Source of the DNA: Thiocystis violacea
GTDB taxonomy: Bacteria > Pseudomonadota > Gammaproteobacteria > Chromatiales > Chromatiaceae
Assembly: GCF_016583575.1 (NCBI RefSeq)
Contig: NZ_NRRG01000046.1
Coordinates: 1-44,686, forward strand
Direction of reading: 5' to 3'
Length of the DNA stretch: 44,686 nucleotides
Part shown: one piece after another, positions 17,883 to 27,143 of the stretch
Position numbering within the stretch: the first letter of the stretch is position 1
Layout: each line of letters begins with the position of its first letter
Position numbers and translations under genes: made by a program
Notes under the pieces: generated by a model
The model's input: only the letters and a program-made list of their open reading frames with translations
The model's database searches: none
Told to the model about the DNA's origin: nothing

Positions 17883-18437
17883 TCAATCGAACAGGTTCCG
17901 ATACGCCTTGACGAAGGTCTTGTAGGCCTCCCAGCCATCCTTGTCCATCACCTGATCGATCACCCAGCGATTCTCCTCGCCCGCGCCCATCAGGCTCTGG
18001 ATCTCGAAACCCAGGTGACGCAGGAAGGCGTAGCTCGGGCCATCGTCCGTGAATTGAAACTCCGCGTACTCGCCCGAGCGCTCGTTGAGCAGGGCGATGA
18101 AGGGGCCTCCATGGTCGCCTGGCCCCAGCAGATCCTGGCTGTTGTCCTGAACATGGGCGAAAAGATTCCGGGCGAACTCGGTGATGAGGATCCGGCGATC
18201 CTGGTCGTCGAACTCGCCGTGCGAAAGCCGGTCGGCCACCTGGATCAGGAACACCAGATACTCCCGAATCACCGCCAGTCGCTGCTCGTCGCTGGCGTAA
18301 ACGAAGCGCTCGCAATGCAGGTTAATCGCCTTGTCCATCGCGATGCGCCAGGCGATATAGGCCAGCGCGCTGGCGATCTCCGGCAGCGAGCGCTCCCGCT
18401 CCGCGTCCTGCCAATGACTTTTGATGCGTAATGCCAC
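17883..18437 (-). CDS. Conserved protein of unknown function
   Basis: A 184-residue soluble protein starting with GTG, supported by GGAG 7 bases upstream. The content is helical and charged: LPEIASALAYIAWRIAMDKAIN, FVYASDEQRLAVIREYLVFLIQVADRL, then GEYAEFQFTDDGPSYAFLRHLG and a C-terminal WVIDQVMDKDGWEAYKTFVKAYRN. No catalytic motif or membrane segment. It is convergent with the EamA gene and divergent from the conserved gene at 18574, with which it may share a promoter region. Confidence 0.75.
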   Translation of the reverse strand: MALRIKSHWQDAERERSLPEIASALAYIAWRIAMDKAINLHCERFVYASDEQRLAVIREYLVFLIQVADRLSHGEFDDQDRRILITEFARNLFAHVQDNSQDLLGPGDHGGPFIALLNERSGEYAEFQFTDDGPSYAFLRHLGFEIQSLMGAGEENRWVIDQVMDKDGWEAYKTFVKAYRNLFD

Positions 18438-18573
18438 GGGTTTCTCCAGGGTCGATCGCCCGCGCGCCCCGGCTGGCGGGACAGCGCCGAACGGCTAGCG
18501 TTGAAAACGTATGGTTCTGCTAGGACTTACAGAGACATCCCAACTCGCCGGCACACCAGCGCAAGGTCTCTCG

Positions 18574-19620
18574 ATGTCGATTTCAGCCCTCCATGATCTG
18601 GCCGAGACGGTGCAATACAACTGTCACATCTCGGACGCGCGCCACGGCGCGGATGATTCGCTCTGTATCTATCTGATGAGGATGCGCGAATACTTCCGTT
18701 GGGAGCAGCGTCTACCCTTCGGCGCGCCGCTCGAACGCGAGCGGGTCGGCGAATGGCTCCAGGCACGCGAACAGCTCTGGGAGGAACTGGAGCAGGCCGA
18801 GTGGCGCCCCATCGAGATCGACGGTCGATCCTACGACCCTTTCGATACCGAGACCATCAACACCCAGCTCGCGCCACGCGGACTGGTCTACAGCGGCGGA
18901 CTCGGCCACCGGGCGAAACCGCATTTCGTTCTCGGCGACCTGGAGCGACAGCAGCGCACGGCGGACCGCTCGATCTTCGTGGTCGCCGGCGAGTACGCCC
19001 GCGACCTGACCGCCCCGCCGGCCATGACCCTGGGTCACAGCCTTTTCGTGCGGCGCGAATCCCTGCGTCGTCTGCTCTGGGAGAAGCTGGAGAGTTGGCG
19101 CTGGAACCGGCCGAACAATGCCCTGGGCCGTGCCTTCGCCTGCCACGACTTCGACCAGGCGCTCGATGACTCTCTGGAGGCCATGACCGAACGCGAGATC
19201 CGCACCCTGCTGCTGCACGAAGAGGGCGAATATCTGGCCGGCCAGCGCCTGGGCGAGGACTGGAACCGCATGCTGCTGGATCTCGCCCATACCCCGGCCG
19301 AGATCATGGCGCGCGCCGTGCGCGACCATCTGGCCGACTGTCTGGTCACCCTGCCGGTACTGACCGAGGATGGCGCGACGGCCTCGCTGCATTTCCTGAT
19401 CGGCAACCTCTCCAACATGCGCCGGGAGATCTTCCCGAGCCTCTGGCTGGCCTATGAGCAGTGGCTGACGAGCCAGGATCCCGCTGTATTCATGGACATC
19501 GCCCGACAGGGGCGACGCCATTGGGAAGAGGTCGCGCTCGGGATGCTCGACCGGCACCGCCAAGGGGGCGCCCAGGCGGCCGAGCCGATCCGTGAACTGG
19601 TGATCTCGCGATGTTTATAG
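18574..19620 (+). CDS. Conserved protein of unknown function (Sfum_1244-like)
   Basis: A 348-residue soluble protein. The opening ALHDLAETVQYNCHISDARHGADDSLCIYLMRMREYFRWE recalls a family annotated Sfum_1244 in sulfur- and sulfate-metabolising bacteria; that label is from memory. Other notable parts are GGLGHRAKPHFVLGDLERQQ and the helical middle (EIRTLLLHEEGEYLAGQRLGEDWNRML). I chose the ATG at 18574, with AAGG upstream. Function unknown. Confidence 0.72.
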   Translation: MSISALHDLAETVQYNCHISDARHGADDSLCIYLMRMREYFRWEQRLPFGAPLERERVGEWLQAREQLWEELEQAEWRPIEIDGRSYDPFDTETINTQLAPRGLVYSGGLGHRAKPHFVLGDLERQQRTADRSIFVVAGEYARDLTAPPAMTLGHSLFVRRESLRRLLWEKLESWRWNRPNNALGRAFACHDFDQALDDSLEAMTEREIRTLLLHEEGEYLAGQRLGEDWNRMLLDLAHTPAEIMARAVRDHLADCLVTLPVLTEDGATASLHFLIGNLSNMRREIFPSLWLAYEQWLTSQDPAVFMDIARQGRRHWEEVALGMLDRHRQGGAQAAEPIRELVISRCL

Positions 19621-19683
19621 CCAAGTCTCTCGAAACAGGTCCGAGCGACCCGCGCGGCGCCGGGAGGCGGGGCTGACGCCGGT

Positions 19684-20475
19684 CTATGTCGGATTGACGC
19701 GCTCGCCGACGCGCAGCATCGCCAGGGTGATGTTGTCGACGCCGCCCCGCTCATTGGCGAGACGGATGAGCGCGTCGGCGGCTGAATCGAGCGAGTGGCC
19801 CTGGACCGCGATCAGGATCTGTCGCAACCAGTCTTCCGGGACCATCCCGGTCAAGCCGTCGGTGCAGAAGATGAAGAGGTCGCCCGTGGCGATCTCGATC
19901 AGGTCGGACGAAACGCCGACGCCAGGCGAGGATCCGAGCGCCCGCGTCAGGATGTTCTCGCCGATTCCGTAACGCCGGGCGTCCTCGCGCGAGGTGAAGA
20001 AGCCCTGATCGACGACCTCCTGGATGAAGGAGTGGTCGCGCGAGAGCTGCTCCAGATCCTCGCCGCGCAGACGATAGATCCGCGAGTCGCCGACATGGGC
20101 GATGGCCATCCAATCCCAGCCGATGGAGCCGACGACCACCGTGCTCCCCATCCCGGTGTATTCGCTGTTATCCCTGGACTGACGCCAGATGCAGATATTG
20201 GCCTCCTCGACGGCGGCCTCGACATAAAGCCGCGCCCTTTCGCCATCGGCGCGCGGCGGCTGGGCGACGCGATGCCGAAAGCGATCGGAGATGGTGTCCG
20301 TCGCCAAACGGCTCGCGACATGCCCGGCAATGGCACCACCGACACCGTCGGCGACCACCACCAAGCCATGCTCGGGGAGAACGGCGACCGCGTCCTCGTT
20401 GCGCTGGCGCACCCGTCCCTTATCGGTACGCCAGGCAAAATCCAGCGAGAAGGCGCTAATGGGTTGAGAATCCAT
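19684..20475 (-). CDS. PP2C-family serine/threonine protein phosphatase
   Basis: A 263-residue Stp1-like metal-dependent phosphatase. All key motifs are present: RQRNEDA, VVVADGVGGAIAGHVAS, GMGSTVVVG, AHVGDSRIYRLR, LSRDHSFIQ, TDGLTGMVPEDW and DNITLAML, giving the acidic metal ligands. No membrane segment. No partner Ser/Thr kinase is adjacent. Its targets are unknown. Confidence 0.93.
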   Translation of the reverse strand: MDSQPISAFSLDFAWRTDKGRVRQRNEDAVAVLPEHGLVVVADGVGGAIAGHVASRLATDTISDRFRHRVAQPPRADGERARLYVEAAVEEANICIWRQSRDNSEYTGMGSTVVVGSIGWDWMAIAHVGDSRIYRLRGEDLEQLSRDHSFIQEVVDQGFFTSREDARRYGIGENILTRALGSSPGVGVSSDLIEIATGDLFIFCTDGLTGMVPEDWLRQILIAVQGHSLDSAADALIRLANERGGVDNITLAMLRVGERVNPT

Positions 20476-20517
20476 GGAACCTAGGCGGCGTGGACGAGGT
20501 GCCGAACCAGGCGCCCC

Positions 20518-21252
20518 TCAACCGCCGACCTCGCCATTCAGGCGCGCCGCGAGCTGCTTGGGCTCCACATAACCCGGAATCAGCTCGCCCGAGTCGGTCA
20601 TGATCGCCGGCGTCCCGCGCAGGCCGAGATTCGCGCCCAGTTCCATGTGCGCCTCGACTGGATTCTTACAGGTCTTGGCCTCGATCGGCTCGCCGGACTT
20701 CGCCTTGGTCATGGCCGCGCGGCGGGCGTTGTCGTCACCAGCGCACCAGACGGATACGGCCTCCTCGAACGCGGGACTACCCTTGCCGGCGCGCGGGAAA
20801 AAGAGATAACGGACGCGGATGCCTTCCTTCTCGTATTCGCCGATCTGGTTGTGCAGCTTGCGGCAATAACCACACTCGATATCCGTGAAGACGGTGATGG
20901 TGTGCTTGGCCTCCTTGGAACCGAAGATCACCATCTCGTCCTCGCCGACCGCGTCGATCAGACGCTTGCGGGCCTCGGCCAGACGGGGCTCGGTCAGGTC
21001 ATCCCGGGTTTCGAGATCGACGATGTGGCCACTCATGAAATAACGGCCGTCGCCGGTCACGTACATGAGGTCGGTTCCGGCCATGACTTCGTAGAGTCCG
21101 GCGATGGGGGCCGGCTGGATATTGGTGATCTCGACGCCGGGCGCGACCTTCGCGAGCGCCTTGCGGATGACCTGCTCGGGCGAGGCCAGGGCCAGGCCGC
21201 TGGACAGCGCGAGCGCGGCGACGATCAAGACAAGCTGACGGATGTTCTTCAT
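20518..21252 (-). CDS. dsbC: Thiol:disulfide interchange protein DsbC
   Basis: A 244-residue periplasmic disulfide isomerase. It has a signal peptide (MKNIRQLVLIVAALALSSGL then ALA), an N-terminal dimerisation domain, and a thioredoxin-fold domain with the redox motif CGYC in FTDIECGYCRKLH. The second conserved cysteine pair appears as VWCAGDD and AKTCKNP, and GTPAIMTDSGELIPGY holds the cis-proline. It lies 10 bp downstream of yajQ in the same direction. Confidence 0.95.
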   Translation of the reverse strand: MKNIRQLVLIVAALALSSGLALASPEQVIRKALAKVAPGVEITNIQPAPIAGLYEVMAGTDLMYVTGDGRYFMSGHIVDLETRDDLTEPRLAEARKRLIDAVGEDEMVIFGSKEAKHTITVFTDIECGYCRKLHNQIGEYEKEGIRVRYLFFPRAGKGSPAFEEAVSVWCAGDDNARRAAMTKAKSGEPIEAKTCKNPVEAHMELGANLGLRGTPAIMTDSGELIPGYVEPKQLAARLNGEVGG

Positions 21253-21262
21253 GGAGGGGATC

Positions 21263-21745
21263 CTAGTCTCGGAAATTATTGAACTGTAACGGCAAGCCCC
21301 AGTCCTCGCCACGCAGCAGGACGATGGCCTCCTGCAGGTCATCGCGCTTCTTGCCGGTCACGCGCACCTGATCGCCCTGGATCTGGGCCTGCACCTTGAT
21401 CTTGCTCGCCTTGATGGCCTTGACCATGCGCTTGGCGGTATCGGAATCGACACCCTGCTTGAGAACGATCTCCTGGCGGGCGGCGCTCAGGTTGGAGACA
21501 GGTTCACCCGGATCCAGGCAAGAGAGGTCGACCTGACGTTTGACCAATTTTTGCCGCAGGATATCCATCATCTGCTGGAGGTGGAATTCCTGCTCTCCGA
21601 CCATCAGGATCTTGCCATCGGCAAGCTCGAAGCTGGCGTCGATGCCCTTGAAATCGAATCGGGTGCCGATTTCACGGTTGGCCTGGTCGACCGCGTTGCG
21701 CACTTCTTGCAGTTCGATCTCAGAGACAACGTCGAAGGAAGGCAT
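21263..21745 (-). CDS. yajQ: YajQ-family nucleotide-binding protein
   Basis: A 160-residue protein matching YajQ along its entire length (MPSFDVVSEIELQEVRNAVDQ, RFDFKG, VRVTGKKRDDLQ, LPLQFNNFRD). Members bind c-di-GMP in Xanthomonas and Pseudomonas and act with LysR-type regulators, or associate with tRNA/ribosomes; which role applies here is unknown. It precedes dsbC. Confidence 0.95.
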   Translation of the reverse strand: MPSFDVVSEIELQEVRNAVDQANREIGTRFDFKGIDASFELADGKILMVGEQEFHLQQMMDILRQKLVKRQVDLSCLDPGEPVSNLSAARQEIVLKQGVDSDTAKRMVKAIKASKIKVQAQIQGDQVRVTGKKRDDLQEAIVLLRGEDWGLPLQFNNFRD

Positions 21746-21835
21746 GAATGAAACTCTCGGAAAGCCTGAAGTAAAGCGCGCGAGTATAACGGATCAAGCG
21801 GGATTGTTCCGTGCCTGGCGCACGAACGCGAACAC

Positions 21836-22732
21836 TCATCCCCTGGGGTGATGCCGGGCGTGGAGTTGCTTGAGCCGCTCACGCGCAACATGGGTATAGA
21901 TCTGCGTGGTTGAAAGGTCGCTGTGTCCCAGCAGCATCTGCACGACCCGCAAGTCCGCCCCGTGGTTGAGCAGATGGGTGGCGAAGGCGTGGCGCAGGGT
22001 GTGCGGAGAGAGCGACTTCACGACCCCGGCCTGGAGCGCGTAGCGCTTGATCAGCAACCAGAACGCCTGGCGCGTCATGCAGTCGCTGCGACTGGTCGGA
22101 AACAGATAGTCGCTCACCCGCCCGCCCAGCAGATCCATGCGCGGACCGCGCGCATAGTCGCGCAGCCAGGAGCAGGCCTCCTCACCGAGCGGGACCAGAC
22201 GCTCCTTGCCGCCCTTGCCGACGATGCGCACCACGCCCTGGGTCAGGCTGACCTGACTTGGGGTCAGGGTCACCAGTTCCGTGACCCTCAGACCGCTGGC
22301 GTAGAGCACTTCCAGCATGGTGCGGTCACGATGCCCGCGCGTATCCAGGGTGTCGGGCGCGCGCAGCAGGGCCTCCACCTCGGACTCGCTCAGGCTCTTG
22401 GGGAGCGGACGCCCCAGCTTGGGCGCGTCCACCAGCGCGCTGGGATCCTCGCCGATGAGTCCGCGACGCAGCGCCTGCTGATAGAACTGACGCAGACAGG
22501 AGAGCAGCCGCGCGCTCGAACGCGGCTTGCGTCCCTGAATGGAAAGCAGGGCGAGATAGTCCAGCAAGTCGAGCCGCTGTGCCTCCACCAGCCCACGCCC
22601 GCGCTGCTCGGCCAGCCACTGGGCGAAGGCCCGGAGGTCGGACTGATAGGCCGCGAGCGTGTTCTGGCTCAGGCCGCGCTCCATCCAGATGAGGTCGGCG
22701 AAACCCTCGATGACCGCTCGATCATCCGTCAT
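21836..22732 (-). CDS. xerD: Site-specific tyrosine recombinase XerD
   Basis: A 298-residue recombinase that with XerC resolves chromosome dimers at dif. The SAM-like N-terminal domain is followed by the catalytic domain with Arg in ASGLRVTELV, Lys in GKGGKERLVP, HTLRHAFATHLL, LLGHSDLSTTQIYTHV and the nucleophile Tyr within IYTHV. It starts 12 bp after ogt and is probably cotranscribed with it. No integrase-like extension or att site was seen, so it is the housekeeping enzyme. Confidence 0.95.
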   Translation of the reverse strand: MTDDRAVIEGFADLIWMERGLSQNTLAAYQSDLRAFAQWLAEQRGRGLVEAQRLDLLDYLALLSIQGRKPRSSARLLSCLRQFYQQALRRGLIGEDPSALVDAPKLGRPLPKSLSESEVEALLRAPDTLDTRGHRDRTMLEVLYASGLRVTELVTLTPSQVSLTQGVVRIVGKGGKERLVPLGEEACSWLRDYARGPRMDLLGGRVSDYLFPTSRSDCMTRQAFWLLIKRYALQAGVVKSLSPHTLRHAFATHLLNHGADLRVVQMLLGHSDLSTTQIYTHVARERLKQLHARHHPRG

Positions 22733-22744
22733 CGAAACACCCTC

Positions 22745-23254
22745 TCAGCCCGCATGGGGCGCGCCCTCATGGTCCAACAGCCAACGCTTGACCGCGATCC
22801 GTCGCCCGCTGGTATCGCCGGCGAATCCACCGAGCCCCCGCCGGCCCACCACGCGATGACAGGGCACGACGATCGGGCAGGGATTCGCGCGGCACGCCTG
22901 CCCAACCGCGCGGGCCGCGCTACCGAGTTCCTCGGCGACCTCGCCATAGGTGCGTGTCCGACCGGCGGGAATGGCTCGCAGCACCGCCCAGACCCGTTGT
23001 TGAAAGGGGGTTCCCTCAAGCTCGAGCGGGAGATCGAAGGTGAAGGCGGCCCGCTCGAAATAATCGCTCAACGGCCGCGTGATCCAGCTCGGAGGCGGCC
23101 CGGCCGCCTCTTCCTCCTGGCGGTTCATCACCGACCCCGCGTCAGGCGCGGGCTGGCCGGATATCGCCGGATCGATCTCCACGCCGGTGAGCACCTCGCC
23201 CCGCCAATGCAGGGCAATCGAACCGATCGGACTGTCGATCAATGCATGGGACAT
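22745..23254 (-). CDS. ogt: Methylated-DNA-protein-cysteine methyltransferase
   Basis: A 169-residue O6-alkylguanine repair protein. The acceptor cysteine is in PIVVPCHRVVGRRGLGGFAGD, preceded by the DNA-binding helix RTYGEVAEELGSAARAVGQACRANP. It lacks an Ada-type N-terminal regulator, so it is the constitutive Ogt form. Transcribed with xerD. Confidence 0.93.
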   Translation of the reverse strand: MSHALIDSPIGSIALHWRGEVLTGVEIDPAISGQPAPDAGSVMNRQEEEAAGPPPSWITRPLSDYFERAAFTFDLPLELEGTPFQQRVWAVLRAIPAGRTRTYGEVAEELGSAARAVGQACRANPCPIVVPCHRVVGRRGLGGFAGDTSGRRIAVKRWLLDHEGAPHAG

Positions 23255-23708
23255 GGCTCAACGACCTCCTCGGGATGACCAGCCAGTGAAAAGTATACCC
23301 CCCAGCCCAGGGAACAGCCCCGCCGACCTGTGGATAAGTCTGTGGATCAAGGGTTGACATCCAGCCAGGAACCGGACGGAGCACAAACCGATACCTCAGG
23401 AACGAACCCTCGACTAAAACAAATAATACTTGATAAACATCGAAATAGAACTCGCCTGACCGTCCAGGCACGCCATCCCGCCAGAGAGCGAATCCGGCCG
23501 CGCGCGCTCGGATTTCGTGTGCAAAACCTTGAGCTCAAGTTCGATCTTGGCGCCCGCGCCCTGTCAAGCGGACCTCGGACTCGGCCCAACCATCGAAAGC
23601 CAACCAGCGCCGCGACGTGCATCCCGCCCGGCAATCGGTCATCATTTCCCGATGATGATAACGTCGGCGATCGGGAAGCCCCGCTGGCCGCATTTCGAGC
23701 CTGTTCCG
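23255..23708. other. Intergenic region with two DnaA-box-like sites
   Basis: No coding region recognised; the frames across it are not protein-like. TGTGGATAA (23329-23337; reverse of the perfect DnaA box TTATCCACA) and TGTGGATCA (23341-23349) lie 3 bases apart, followed by TTGACA (23354-23359). An AT-rich patch lies near 23415-23450. Confidence 0.5.
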
Positions 23709-24143
23709 ATGAAAGAACCCTTTTGGGAAACCACTCCACTGCACGCCTTGACGGCCGATCAATGGGACTCACTCTGCGATGGCTGTGGCAAGTGCTGCCT
23801 GGAGAAATTCGAGGACGAGGAGACAGGCCGCATCGTCTACTCGCGTGTCGCCTGCCAGTTGCTCGATCTGAATAGCTGCCGCTGCCGGCACTATGACAAC
23901 CGCGCCGACCTGATGCCGGACTGCGTAACGCTGGTCCCCGAGGTCTTGGCCTCGCCCCAGTGGCTGCCCGAGACCTGCGCCTATCGCCTGCTCGCCGAGG
24001 GCCAGCCGCTGCCTGAATGGCATCCGCTCATCACCGGAGACCCCGAATCAGTCGCCGAGGCCGGCCAGAGCGTGCGAGGACGAGTTATCGGCCCGGAAAG
24101 CGGAGAGAATCCGCTGATGAACCTGATCGATTGGATCCGTTGA
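23709..24143 (+). CDS. YcgN-family cysteine-cluster protein (UPF0260)
   Basis: A 144-residue cytosolic protein with the CxxCxxCC-type cluster LCDGCGKCCLEKFEDEE and later CQLLDLNSCRCRHY, plus the family signatures DCVTL, WLPETCAYRLLAEGQPLPEWHPL. Probably metal- or Fe-S-binding; the role is unknown. An alternative ATG at 23652 would add 19 residues. Confidence 0.88.
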   Translation: MKEPFWETTPLHALTADQWDSLCDGCGKCCLEKFEDEETGRIVYSRVACQLLDLNSCRCRHYDNRADLMPDCVTLVPEVLASPQWLPETCAYRLLAEGQPLPEWHPLITGDPESVAEAGQSVRGRVIGPESGENPLMNLIDWIR

Positions 24144-24182
24144 AGGCGGGCCGAAACCCTGGCGTCATGGCCTTCAACCGCC

Positions 24183-25502
24183 TTACTCGGACTCCAGCGC
24201 GCGCGTCAGCAAGCCTGCGCCATCCAACACCCCCATCCCCTCCAGCGCGCCCGACACGGGGATCCGTACCCGCCAGCCGGCGCCGGGCGCGATCGACAGG
24301 GGCTCGCCCTCCAGGGTCTCCATCCGCTCCAGGCGAAATTCCCGATTGCCGCCAGGCGCCATCAGTTCCAGTACGTCCCCGACCATGAAGCGGTTCTTGA
24401 CCTCGATCTCGACCCAGCCCGACTCGCCCCCGATCACATCGCCGACGAAGATCCGGCGCTGGTTGCGCGAGGCGCCATCGGCGTAATTCTGAAGCTCCGA
24501 GGGGGCGTGACGACGATAGAACCCCTCGGTGTAGCCGCGGTTGGCCAGCCCTTCCAGATCCTCCAGCGAGGCGCGGCGGAAGGGTCGCCCCGCCAGGGCA
24601 TCGTCGATCGCGGCGCGATAGACCTGGGCGGTGCGCGCGGCGTAATAGTGCGACTTGGTCCGGCCCTCGATCTTCAGACAATCGATGCCCATCGCCACCA
24701 GGCGCCCCACATGCTCGACCGCCCGCAGATCGCGCGAATTCATGATGTAGGTGCCCTGCTCGTCCTCGAACACCGGCATGTACTCGCCTGGCCGCTTGGC
24801 CTCTTCCAGCAGATAGACCTCATCGGCCGCCGGGTGCCGCTCGCCGGCGTCCAGGCTCACTTCCCCTTCGGCGGAGCCCAGCCTGTATTCCCAACGACAG
24901 GCGTTGGTGCAGGAGCCTTGATTGGCGTCGCGATGGTTGAAGTACCCGGACAGCAGACAGCGCCCCGAGTAGGCGACGCAGAGCGCGCCATGAACGAAGA
25001 CCTCAAGCTCCATCTCCGGACAGGCCTGGCGGATCTCGGCGATCTCATCCAGCGACAGCTCGCGCGACAGGATGACCCGCGTCAATCCCTGGCGCTCCCA
25101 GAAGCGCACCGAGGCGGCGTTGACGGTACTCGCCTGCACCGAGAGATGGATCGGCAGTTCGGGCCACTGCTCGCGCACTAGGAGGATCAGGCCCGGATCG
25201 GCCATGATGAGCGCGTCCGGATCCAGCGCGACGATGGGCGCCATGTCCTCGATGAAGGTGCGCAGCTTCGCCCCATGAGGCATGAGATTGGCCGCGAGAT
25301 AGAAGCGCTTGCCCAGCCGATGCGCCTCCTCGATCCCGATCGCCAGATTGGCGAGATCGAAATCGTTGTTGCGCACCCGTAGGCTGTAGCGAGGCAGCCC
25401 GGCGTAGACCGCGTCCGCCCCGTAGGCGAAGGCGTAGCGCATGTTACGCAGGGTTCCGGCGGGCGACAGAAGCTCCGGAGTCTTGGGCCTCAAGGAGGTC
25501 AA
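24183..25502 (-). CDS. trhP: tRNA U34 5-hydroxylation protein TrhP (YegQ), U32 peptidase family
   Basis: About 439 residues of the U32 'collagenase-like' family; in E. coli YegQ/TrhP makes 5-hydroxyuridine at tRNA position 34 using prephenate. TPELLSPAGTLRNMRYAFAYGADAVYAG, the U32 signature ELEVFVHGALCVAYSGRCLLSGYFNHRDANQGSC and CRWEY are clear, with cysteines that could hold an Fe-S cluster. No ATG precedes the conserved N-terminus; TTG (25502) or GTG (25529) are the possible starts. Confidence 0.9.
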   Translation of the reverse strand: MTSLRPKTPELLSPAGTLRNMRYAFAYGADAVYAGLPRYSLRVRNNDFDLANLAIGIEEAHRLGKRFYLAANLMPHGAKLRTFIEDMAPIVALDPDALIMADPGLILLVREQWPELPIHLSVQASTVNAASVRFWERQGLTRVILSRELSLDEIAEIRQACPEMELEVFVHGALCVAYSGRCLLSGYFNHRDANQGSCTNACRWEYRLGSAEGEVSLDAGERHPAADEVYLLEEAKRPGEYMPVFEDEQGTYIMNSRDLRAVEHVGRLVAMGIDCLKIEGRTKSHYYAARTAQVYRAAIDDALAGRPFRRASLEDLEGLANRGYTEGFYRRHAPSELQNYADGASRNQRRIFVGDVIGGESGWVEIEVKNRFMVGDVLELMAPGGNREFRLERMETLEGEPLSIAPGAGWRVRIPVSGALEGMGVLDGAGLLTRALESE

Positions 25503-26018
25503 CCCGGCTTCACCGCAGGGGTCGAACACGCGCCCGAGCCGAGCGCGCCTTTGGACGGGAAGAGTCCCGGTTCTCGATCTGTCGCGGGCATCGCGGGTTC
25601 CAGGCAAGAAAATCGAAGGTGAAATGCTACGACAAAAGCCCCTTTCCTTCCCGCGATATCCCGTTTTCCGGATATCAAGGCGATTTCCGGGAAGTCCGTA
25701 CCCGACCGAACGCTCTGGAATTGGACAGGATTAACAGGATCAGAAACAGCGCTTTATAAATCCTGACAATCCTGCTGATCCTGTCTTATGACGGGGGCGG
25801 ATCACGGGTACAAAATTTTCTGGAAACACCCAAACCTTCAGCCCCGTCCGTCTTGCTCGACAGGAGGGCCTTCGGGTTCCGACCAAGGCGCCCGCGCCCC
25901 GCGTCACCAGCCACCGGCTCGCTATCCCAATCCCGCCCCGCATGCAGTAGCATGGCCATCCTCGCCGGGCTCGCTCCACCCGCGAAGCCGCACGATTCCG
26001 TCCTTGAGGGTTCCGCCA
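25503..26018. other. Intergenic region between trhP and potF
   Basis: No gene recognised. It contains the inverted repeat at 25724-25785 and otherwise GC-rich sequence. The frame upstream of potF is open from 25788 but does not look like protein. Confidence 0.5.
25724..25785. repeat. Imperfect inverted repeat of CAGGAT units
   Basis: The left arm GACAGGATTAACAGGATCAG and the right part ending CTGATCCTGTC form a palindrome around an AT-containing centre (GCGCTTTATAAATCC). Repeated (A/C)CAGGAT units of this kind are scattered in many bacterial genomes. It is located between oppositely directed genes (trhP and potF starts). Confidence 0.6.
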
Positions 26019-27122
26019 TTGAAGACTCAGATTCTCGCCCCGCGCCTTCTGCTCGCTATTCTGTTCATGGCCCTCGGCACCCTCGGTCACGCCGGGGAGA
26101 CCGTTCACATCTACAACTGGAACGACTATTTCGCCGAGGACACCCTGGCCGGATTCCAGTCGCGCACCGGTATCCGCCCCGTGCTGGATGTCTACGACGC
26201 CAATGAGGTGCTGGAGGCCAAGCTGTTCGCCGGCGGCAGCGGCTACGATCTCATCTTTCCGACCGCCCGACCCTTCGCGGCGAGACACATCAAGGCGGGT
26301 CTCTACCAGCCGCTCGACAAATCCAAGCTGCCCGGGCTCGACAAACTCGCCCCCGAAATCATGGCGAGCCTCGCTGGCATCGATGCCGACAATGCCCATC
26401 TGGTGCCCTACATGTGGGGTACGTCCGGGCTCGGCCTGAATCTGGACAAGGTGCGGGCCGCCCTGGGCGAGGAGGCGCCGCTCGATACCTGGGCCTTGAT
26501 CTTCGACCCGGACAAGGCGTCCAGGCTGGCCGGCTGCGGGATCAGCCTGCTCGATGATCCGACCGAGGTTTTCTCCGCCGCGCTCGCCTACCTGGGCAAG
26601 GATCCAAACAGCCTGGCGGCGGCCGACTTGGAGGCCGCCGCCGCACTGATCAAGACCGCGCACCCCCACATTCGCTATTTCCACTCGTCGCAGTACATCA
26701 GCGACCTGGCCAACGGCGCCCTCTGTGTGGCCCACGGCTACTCGGGCGACATCCTGCAGGCCGGCGAACGCGCGGACGAGGCGGACAAGGGCGTCCAGGT
26801 GAGCTACCGCATACCGCGCGAGGGCGCCGCCATCTGGACCGACGTCATGGCGATCCCGAAGGACGCGCCGAATCCGCAGGCCGCGCTGGCCCTGATCGCC
26901 TACCTGCTGGATCCGGCCGTGATCGCGGCTGTCTCCAATCATGTGTATTACGCCAACCCCAACCTGGCGGCCACGCCCCTGGTCGAGGCGGAATTGCGCG
27001 AGGATCCCGAGATCTACCCACCCGCCGAGGTCAAGGCCCGTCTGTTCGTGCCGAGCGAGCGCGACGAGCGCGAGATCCGGACGCTGAACCGGATGTGGAC
27101 CCGGCTCAAGGCCAATCGCTGA
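26019..27122 (+). CDS. potF: Spermidine/putrescine ABC transporter, periplasmic binding protein
   Basis: A 367-residue PotF/PotD-type protein. I chose the TTG at 26019 because GAGGG lies 8 bases upstream and it opens a clean signal peptide (KTQILAPRLLLAILFMALGT, cleaved after GHA). The mature part begins ETVHIYNWNDYF, the family start, with acidic and aromatic residues that hold the polyamine (YMWGTSGLGLN, HGYSGDILQA, NHVYYANPN). First gene of potFGHI. Confidence 0.92.
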   Translation: MKTQILAPRLLLAILFMALGTLGHAGETVHIYNWNDYFAEDTLAGFQSRTGIRPVLDVYDANEVLEAKLFAGGSGYDLIFPTARPFAARHIKAGLYQPLDKSKLPGLDKLAPEIMASLAGIDADNAHLVPYMWGTSGLGLNLDKVRAALGEEAPLDTWALIFDPDKASRLAGCGISLLDDPTEVFSAALAYLGKDPNSLAAADLEAAAALIKTAHPHIRYFHSSQYISDLANGALCVAHGYSGDILQAGERADEADKGVQVSYRIPREGAAIWTDVMAIPKDAPNPQAALALIAYLLDPAVIAAVSNHVYYANPNLAATPLVEAELREDPEIYPPAEVKARLFVPSERDEREIRTLNRMWTRLKANR

Positions 27123-27143
27123 GAGCCCGCGCGAAGCCTTCCC

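Noticed and set aside
21836-22732. XerD-like recombinase as the integrase of a genomic island
   Set aside because: Length and motifs are those of the housekeeping XerD, it is in an operon with ogt, and no att repeats or tRNA are nearby.
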